From: UBA7446 sp964014735
GTDB lineage: Bacteria; Bacteroidota; Bacteroidia; Flavobacteriales; Flavobacteriaceae
Assembly (NCBI GenBank): GCA_964014735.1
Contig: CAXHBH010000037.1
Location: 1-11,727 of the forward strand
DNA: 11,727 bases
Direction: 5' to 3'
The translations under genes were made by a program, and so were the position numbers. Every line of letters begins with the position of its first letter. Position 1 is the first letter of the stretch. Below, piece by piece: positions 7,222 through 11,727 of the stretch. The notes beneath the pieces were generated by a model. It had not been told where the DNA came from and did no database searches. It saw nothing but the letters and a program-made list of their open reading frames with translations.

Positions 7222-8382
7222 ATGAAGCGATTATATTTACTTTATGCACTAGTCTTCTTTAGCTGTTCAAACAAAAATGATAGGGTGATAGTTGTGAATA
7301 TTAAAAATGACCTGTTAGTTGACCGCATGTTTGAAACTGTTGAAGTTGATGTTTCTCATTTAAACCTTGACGATAAATACTTAGTAGTAGTTAGTGCTTT
7401 AAAAGATGAAAAAATCACATCACAACTTGTTGACAATAATTTAGATGGACAGATGGATGTGTTATTGTTTCAACCTCAAATTCCTGGGAACGTTGAAAAG
7501 GTGTTTTACATAAAATATTCAAATGCACCGCAGTTACTAGAAACTCATTGTTACTCACGTTTTGTACCAGAACGAACTGACGATTATGCATGGGAAAATA
7601 ACCGAGTTGCTTTTCGGACTTTTGGGCCAACTGCTCAAAAGATGATAGAAGAAAATATCAAAGGAGGTACCCTAACCAGCGGTATAGATGCTTGGCTAAA
7701 GAGAGTGGAATACCCCATCATCAACAAATGGTACAAACAACATTTATCTGGTGAAGCGTCTTATCATATTGACAATGGTGAGGGATTGGATAATTTCCAT
7801 GTTGGAATAAGCAGGGGGATTGGTGGAATTGCTATAAAAACAAAAGAGTCATATGCAACTTCAAAAAATTTCGTCGATTGGAAAACCATTACAAATGGCC
7901 CAATTAGAACAAGTTTCGAGTTAACATACGATAATTGGGAGGCAAATGACAAACTCATATCTGAAAAGAAAATTATTTCGTTGGACTATGGTCAAAATCT
8001 ATCAAAATTCTCAATTAAATTAGAAGGGGTAAAAACTATTTCAACAGGAATTACGCTTCATAAAAAAGAAGGTGAAATTACGGCAAATTCAAATAATGGC
8101 TGGATTAGCTATTGGAAGCCACACGACGGCTCAGCATTAGGAATGGGGATCGTCACCAATGTTAAAAATGTGAATGGTGTTGATGAATATATTTCAAACG
8201 AAAAAGATAAAAGCAACTTATTTCTCGAACTAAATCGAAGCAATAATAGGTTGTTTAGCTACTATGCAGGTTTTGGATGGAAAAAAAGTGGTCAATTTGA
8301 AAGTAAAGACCAATGGAACAACTATTTGGAACATTTTGCACAATGCCTAGAAAGTCCACTACAAGTTTCCATAATTAGATAA
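7222..8382 (+). CDS. DUF4861 family lipoprotein, probable PUL enzyme of unknown activity
   Basis: A 386-residue exported protein. Its first 15 residues form a lipoprotein signal (basic KR, hydrophobic LYLLYALVFF, then SC with C15 as the lipidated Cys), followed by SNKND, whose Asp/Asn-rich character hints at surface exposure. The rest fits DUF4861: RTDDYAWENNRVAFRTFGP (118-136), SGIDAWLKRVEYP (153-165), the glycine-rich NGEGLDNFHVGISRGIGG (185-202), GPIRTSFELTY (226-236) and WISYWKPHDG further on. Conserved Asp, Glu, Trp and Arg positions in these blocks look like a carbohydrate-active site, but I know no firm reaction for the family. It sits 22 bp after the sulfatase and 11 bp before the lyase-like gene, so it most likely processes or holds oligosaccharides of the same substrate at the cell envelope. 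The family call is strong; the function is open. Confidence 0.85.
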   Translation: MKRLYLLYALVFFSCSNKNDRVIVVNIKNDLLVDRMFETVEVDVSHLNLDDKYLVVVSALKDEKITSQLVDNNLDGQMDVLLFQPQIPGNVEKVFYIKYSNAPQLLETHCYSRFVPERTDDYAWENNRVAFRTFGPTAQKMIEENIKGGTLTSGIDAWLKRVEYPIINKWYKQHLSGEASYHIDNGEGLDNFHVGISRGIGGIAIKTKESYATSKNFVDWKTITNGPIRTSFELTYDNWEANDKLISEKKIISLDYGQNLSKFSIKLEGVKTISTGITLHKKEGEITANSNNGWISYWKPHDGSALGMGIVTNVKNVNGVDEYISNEKDKSNLFLELNRSNNRLFSYYAGFGWKKSGQFESKDQWNNYLEHFAQCLESPLQVSIIR

Positions 8383-8393
8383 AATAAACAACT

Positions 8394-9482
8394 TTGAAAA
8401 CGTTTTACTATAGGCCATTATTAAAAGTATTCGCTTTTAATATTTTTGTTTTTAACCTAGCGAACGCACAAAAAGTATTACTATCTGCAAATGGTCCTGG
8501 TAAAACGTATGAAGAAATAAATAATGCTTTCGCCCCAGGAAGAGATGTGGTAGAAGTTCCTGACTGCGTTCACACAGAATTTGGTAGACATATTGAAGAA
8601 GTGTATGATAACGAACTAGGAAAATATGTTTTTAATTTTTTAGTACACAAAACACCCGATAATGACCGTTGCCAAAACTTTGATCGCCAGCGTGTAGAAA
8701 TCAAAACATATGGTGGATCACCAGAAAACCTAAAAGCAATTCAAGGGGAAACCGTTGCTTACTCGTGGAAGTTTAAACTACCTCAAAATTTTAAAGTCTC
8801 AAAAAACTTTACACACCTACATCAAATCAAATCTGTTGGTGGTCTTTATGCTAGTACTCCAATGGTTACACTCACAGCACGAAAGGCTACACCAGACCGA
8901 ATGGAATTACGTTATACCGCTACCAATATGCAAAGCACATTGAAAACAGCATCTTTAGACTTATTTCGAGGAAAATGGGTTAAAGTTACTGAGGTCGTCA
9001 AATACGACAACTTAGGAAGTTACTACATAAAAATTTCACGCGTATCTGATGGATTAGTCTTATTTAATTATAATATTTCTGCGATTGATATGTGGCAAGA
9101 CGGATCGACCTTTACACGGCCAAAATGGGGTATTTATAGAAGTATTAAAAGCCTATCTGATTTAAGGGATGAAAAGGTGAGGTTTTCCGATTTTAGTATT
9201 CAAGAATTGACTCCACTTAGAGTACTAGATTATCGAGCCAAGTCAACAAATAACAAACTAAAGGTAAATAATTCAAAAGGAGTTGTTTCTTTAAAAAATA
9301 TACCAAAAAACAGCTATGAAGAAATCGAATTACTTGACGAAAACGGAAAAAAAATAGCCCATAATAGATTATTGCGAAAACAGAAAATAACAATTTCTGG
9401 ACTTAAGAAAGGTGATTATTATGTTTTGTTTTTAGTCGCAAAACAACCTGTTAGTATTTATACTTTTACTATAAAAAACTAA
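8394..9482 (+). CDS. Secreted jelly-roll protein, putative heparin-lyase-like polysaccharide lyase with degenerate T9SS tail
   Basis: A 362-residue exported protein. The start is the TTG at 8394: an in-frame TAA lies just upstream (8385), the next Met is near residue 157, and the TTG yields a complete signal peptide (MKTFYYRPLLKVFAF...LANAQ, cut near residue 26). Residues ~30-270 look like a concanavalin-type jelly roll: FDRQRVEIKTYGG (96-108), VAYSWKFKLP (121-130), THLHQIKSVGG (140-150), GKWVKVTEVVKY (193-204), and PKWGIYRSI (243-251) with a closing FSDFSIQE strand. The DRQRxEIK, HQIK and WGIYR motifs recall the PF14099 heparin-lyase-like fold, with Arg, Glu, His, Gln and Tyr as candidate active residues; no PL family is assigned with certainty. 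Residues ~280-362 (IELLDENGKKI, LKKGDYYVLFL, FTIKN) resemble a worn T9SS sorting domain lacking the YPNP start. As last gene of the operon it ends within the stop of the converging esterase gene. Confidence 0.72.
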   Translation: MKTFYYRPLLKVFAFNIFVFNLANAQKVLLSANGPGKTYEEINNAFAPGRDVVEVPDCVHTEFGRHIEEVYDNELGKYVFNFLVHKTPDNDRCQNFDRQRVEIKTYGGSPENLKAIQGETVAYSWKFKLPQNFKVSKNFTHLHQIKSVGGLYASTPMVTLTARKATPDRMELRYTATNMQSTLKTASLDLFRGKWVKVTEVVKYDNLGSYYIKISRVSDGLVLFNYNISAIDMWQDGSTFTRPKWGIYRSIKSLSDLRDEKVRFSDFSIQELTPLRVLDYRAKSTNNKLKVNNSKGVVSLKNIPKNSYEEIELLDENGKKIAHNRLLRKQKITISGLKKGDYYVLFLVAKQPVSIYTFTIKN

Positions 9483-11395
9483 TTAACAACTGTTTTCCTA
9501 AAAGGTGGTAAGGGAATTTCTAAATCGTTGTAAATTGAAACTTCAGAAGGTGCATCTTTCCATAGATATCTAATTTCGATCGGATAATCATTACTTGAAT
9601 GAAATACAGCTATAGTTTTTTTATCCACTAGCTTTGCATTGGCTTTGGACTGAAAAATACCATTTTTAAAAATCTCAAAACCTCCGATAATTTCAGATGC
9701 ACCCTTATTTACAATTGATTGGTCAAAAGAAAACAAAACTGATTTTGACCTAGGCACCATCTCAATAATTTTTGAATAATACCCAATTACTTTTGGATTA
9801 TACACCATATAATCAGCAGCGACAGCAAGCCGGTAACCAACATCATATTTATTAGCTGGGTGCACATTGTAATCGTCACCAATATCAATTGTGGGTATCA
9901 TGCCTACTAAATCGAGATTTAAGGCTTGAGCTTGAGCCTCTCTAAAATTTGCCTGCTTAATTCCCATATTAGCCCTGTTAGGAAGTTGAACAAATAAAAA
10001 AGGCATATTGATTTGCCATTTTTCTCTCCAATCTTGAATCATCTTAGGGAATAGTTTTCCATATTCCGTCGCCTTACTTACATTAGACTCCCCCTGATAC
10101 CATAAAACACCTCGAATTTTGTAATCAAAAAATGGATAAAGCATGGCATTGTATAGCGAAGAGGGTAAGTATTTTGGATGCACGCGCTTGGGAGGTTCTT
10201 TAATATTGGGGATTCCTACTTTATATCTCCAATTACCAGCCAAAGAAACCTTTGATGAAATTGTACGGAAAAACAGCGATTTTTCACTACTTCTAAAACC
10301 TCCAATATCTAAAGGGTTTTTAACACGTATGGTGATAATATTTTCTCCTTGCTTTAACAATTCCTTTGGAACAGTATATTTTCTTGAAACATCATTTTTT
10401 TTAATTGACCCGACTCGAGTGCCATTAAAATAAGTAATGTCCTCATTGTCAATCAAACCAAAACTAAGCTCTAAATCAACTGTCGTGTCTAGAGAAGAAA
10501 GCGTTATGGACTTAGATACCCAAACAACACCCACACGTTGTTTTAGTGGAGTGCGTCTCCATACATTGGGAAGTTGAATTGTTTTCCATGAGCTGTAGTC
10601 CTCTTGAACGGACTGCCAGTTTTGTTCTAATCCTAAATCAGCCTCATCCAAATAAATCTTGTATTGTTTTTCGACAACTTTGTATGCCTGCTCCAATTGG
10701 TTAAGATCTGTAGACTTGATTTTATTCAATAGTTGTTCTTTACTTTTATCATTTTTAAAGGCATCTGCGTTCATCCAAGCTTCAATACTTGATCCGCCCC
10801 ACGAAGAATGAATTAGACCGATAGGGACTTGATGCCGCTTGTACAACTCACGAGCAAAATAATAGGCAACTGCAGAAAAGTTTTTTGCCGTTTTTGGAGT
10901 ACAAGGAGTCCATTTGTTGTTAACATCAAGTTCCTTTGTTGGCGTTCCGCTCATAGAACGTCTAACATTTAACAACTTGATTTTGTCGTGAAAGCTATTT
11001 TCTGTTTCATGTATACCATTTTCTGATTTGTAAAGAGGCCATCCCATATTTGACTGCCCCGAACAGAACCATACTTCACCAACAAATATGTTATTGAATT
11101 CAATGGTATTATTACCAGATAATTTAAGGGTGTATGGACCACCAGCTTTAGATGGGCTAAAAACCAAACGCCATGAACCGTCTGGATTGGCATTGGTTTT
11201 ACGCACCTCTCCCTTAAAACTGCCAACAACTTGTTCACTGGGAGCGGCCTTACCAAAAAGAAGTATATCCTGGTGCTGTTGTAAGACCATGTGATCTGAA
11301 AAAAAAGCAGGTAAACTTATTTGTGCACATAAACCAAGCGAAGTCAATGTGAAAAAGAGTAAGTTGAAATAATGTGTTTTGAAGGTCAAATACAT
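9479..11395 (-). CDS. Sialate O-acetylesterase-like SGNH carbohydrate esterase
   Basis: A 638-residue exported esterase of the sialate O-acetylesterase-like group (PF03629, near CE20 proteins), expected to remove acetyl or similar esters from sugars. Residues 1-24 are a signal peptide (FNLLFFTLTSLGLCAQ). An N-terminal beta-sandwich carries SDHMVLQQ (33-40). The SGNH core has GQSNM with nucleophile S115, SSWGGSSIEAW (197-207) as the oxyanion-region Gly block, WYQGESN (432-438), and DIGDDYNVHP (504-513) with H512 as catalytic His. Residues ~265-380 are an inserted galactose-binding-like beta domain (WKTIQLPNVWR, VWVSKSITL, GENIITIRV), common in this family. Length and motifs are complete. Family members in Bacteroidota PULs deacetylate plant and algal glycans; real sialic acid activity is unlikely here. 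Its stop overlaps the operon on the other strand by 4 bp, and only about 68 bp separate it from the gene upstream. Confidence 0.92.
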   Translation of the reverse strand: MYLTFKTHYFNLLFFTLTSLGLCAQISLPAFFSDHMVLQQHQDILLFGKAAPSEQVVGSFKGEVRKTNANPDGSWRLVFSPSKAGGPYTLKLSGNNTIEFNNIFVGEVWFCSGQSNMGWPLYKSENGIHETENSFHDKIKLLNVRRSMSGTPTKELDVNNKWTPCTPKTAKNFSAVAYYFARELYKRHQVPIGLIHSSWGGSSIEAWMNADAFKNDKSKEQLLNKIKSTDLNQLEQAYKVVEKQYKIYLDEADLGLEQNWQSVQEDYSSWKTIQLPNVWRRTPLKQRVGVVWVSKSITLSSLDTTVDLELSFGLIDNEDITYFNGTRVGSIKKNDVSRKYTVPKELLKQGENIITIRVKNPLDIGGFRSSEKSLFFRTISSKVSLAGNWRYKVGIPNIKEPPKRVHPKYLPSSLYNAMLYPFFDYKIRGVLWYQGESNVSKATEYGKLFPKMIQDWREKWQINMPFLFVQLPNRANMGIKQANFREAQAQALNLDLVGMIPTIDIGDDYNVHPANKYDVGYRLAVAADYMVYNPKVIGYYSKIIEMVPRSKSVLFSFDQSIVNKGASEIIGGFEIFKNGIFQSKANAKLVDKKTIAVFHSSNDYPIEIRYLWKDAPSEVSIYNDLEIPLPPFRKTVVN

Positions 11396-11406
11396 CGTTT
11401 TTAATA

Positions 11407-11446
11407 AAAAAGCAAGTAGTTAAAATTACCACTTGCCTTTTTTAAA
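11407..11446 (-). terminator. Hairpin between the right-hand gene and the esterase gene
   Basis: On the minus strand GGCAAGTGGT...ACTACTTGC folds into a stem of 6 bp plus 2 bp beyond a mismatch (arms 11436-11428 and 11420-11412) and is followed at once by TTTTTTATT. This fits termination after the gene that stops at 11464. Because the esterase start codon is only about 12 bp further on, transcripts for the esterase must either read through this hairpin or begin just before it. The plus strand also shows a T run (11438-11443) but nothing convergent needs it. Confidence 0.7.
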
Positions 11447-11463
11447 TAACCATTAATAATTTC

Positions 11464-11727
11464 CTATAAAGCAGTGATAACTAAGTTGTCAATTCTAATT
11501 TCTTCATCTCCACTAGAGTATCCATATCTTTCATTGTCTGAACTTCCTGTAGCAAGCCCGCCAATGCCTCTTGCAAATAATGCTACACTGTTGTTTGCGC
11601 CAGAATTGAAGTTAAGTATGTACTTAATATAGCTGGTGTCGTCTGGGTTATTAAGCACTTTAATCATAAGATTATTTGCTTCAACTTCTGTTTGTGCAAC
11701 TGATGAGTAACCGTAACCATCTTGTGG
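11464..11727 (-). CDS. Unrecognised protein, C-terminal 87 residues only (5' end beyond the window)
   Basis: The minus-strand frame is open from base 11727 to the TAG at 11466-11464, so the Met at 11667 is internal and the gene continues to the right. The visible part is beta-rich and acidic, with VEANNLMIKVLNNP, then ILNFNSGANNSVALFARG, and it ends EEIRIDNLVITAL. An IDNLVI closing strand is frequent in jelly-roll carbohydrate-binding or lyase modules, but there is no T9SS tail and no motif that names a family. The segment YGYSS occurs twice (near the window edge and about 55 residues later). It reads in the same direction as the esterase gene and ends in front of the hairpin. A polysaccharide-binding or lyase protein of the same locus is plausible from position alone. 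Confidence 0.65.
   Translation of the reverse strand, partial: PQDGYGYSSVAQTEVEANNLMIKVLNNPDDTSYIKYILNFNSGANNSVALFARGIGGLATGSSDNERYGYSSGDEEIRIDNLVITAL

Larger units (their letters stand above)
3474..9482 (+). other. Five-gene uronate/sulfatase/lyase operon
   Basis: Five same-strand genes follow each other with gaps of 11, about 40, 22 and 11 bp and no hairpin terminator between them: SDR oxidoreductase, UxuA, sulfatase, DUF4861 lipoprotein, jelly-roll protein. Two cytoplasmic catabolic enzymes lead and three exported proteins follow, so monomer catabolism and polymer attack are probably co-transcribed. Operon status is inferred from spacing. Confidence 0.8.

Noticed and set aside
9453..9480. 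AT-rich inverted repeats (AGTAT-TT-ATACT and TAGTA...TACTA) near the converging stops as a terminator
   Set aside because: Stems are 5 bp, pure AT or nearly so, with unsuitable loops and no proper T run for the right strand.
10969..11294. Open frames on both strands inside the 5' part of the esterase gene
   Set aside because: They overlap the region coding for the GQSNM and preceding beta domain, show no motif of their own and have no plausible start context.
11464..11667. A complete 67-residue small protein starting at the Met at 11667
   Set aside because: The frame stays open to the window edge with coding-like sequence upstream of that Met, so this is the end of a longer gene.
11500..11727. 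YGYSS occurring twice as evidence of a tandem domain repeat
   Set aside because: The flanking residues differ and only 87 residues are visible, so a repeat cannot be claimed.

Overview
The window looks like part of a polysaccharide utilization locus (PUL) from a marine-type member of the Bacteroidota, most likely Flavobacteriia. The DNA is AT-rich and ribosome-binding sites are A-rich rather than Shine-Dalgarno-like. The left-hand protein ends in a type IX secretion (T9SS) sorting domain of the YPNPT...GVYLV...LIKR kind. One protein carries a Bacteroidota-style lipoprotein signal. The gene set is lyase, sulfatase, esterase and uronate catabolism. No tRNA, rRNA, CRISPR array, insertion sequence or phage gene was seen.

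Layout from left to right: (1) positions 1-773 (+), the C-terminal part of a secreted T9SS cargo with a probable carbohydrate-binding beta-sandwich, ending at a hairpin terminator. (2) 835-3216 (-), a two-domain family PL6 polysaccharide lyase. (3) A 257-bp divergent control region with two GTAC-centred palindromes whose centres are exactly 50 bp apart. (4) 3474-9482 (+), a tight five-gene operon: an SDR-type D-mannonate oxidoreductase, mannonate dehydratase (UxuA), an iduronate-2-sulfatase-like sulfatase, a DUF4861 lipoprotein, and a jelly-roll protein resembling heparin-lyase-type lyases with a TTG start. (5) 9479-11395 (-), a sialate O-acetylesterase-like esterase whose stop codon overlaps that of the operon's last gene. 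(6) 11464-11727 (-), the C-terminus of an unrecognised protein, separated from the esterase gene by a hairpin.

Proposed joint role (inference): secreted or surface enzymes deacetylate, desulfate and cleave a uronic-acid-containing, probably sulfated and acetylated polysaccharide. The SDR and UxuA then turn fructuronate into mannonate and 2-keto-3-deoxygluconate (KDG) in the cytoplasm. PL6 members act on alginate or dermatan sulfate. The sulfatase and the glucuronate-branch enzymes make plain alginate an incomplete explanation, so a sulfated glucuronate/iduronate polymer (ulvan-like or dermatan-like) is a reasonable alternative. No SusC/SusD pair, regulator, UxaC, KDG kinase or KDPG aldolase lies in the window, so the locus continues outside it or relies on genes elsewhere. 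The least explained parts are the DUF4861 protein, the jelly-roll protein and the paired palindromes.
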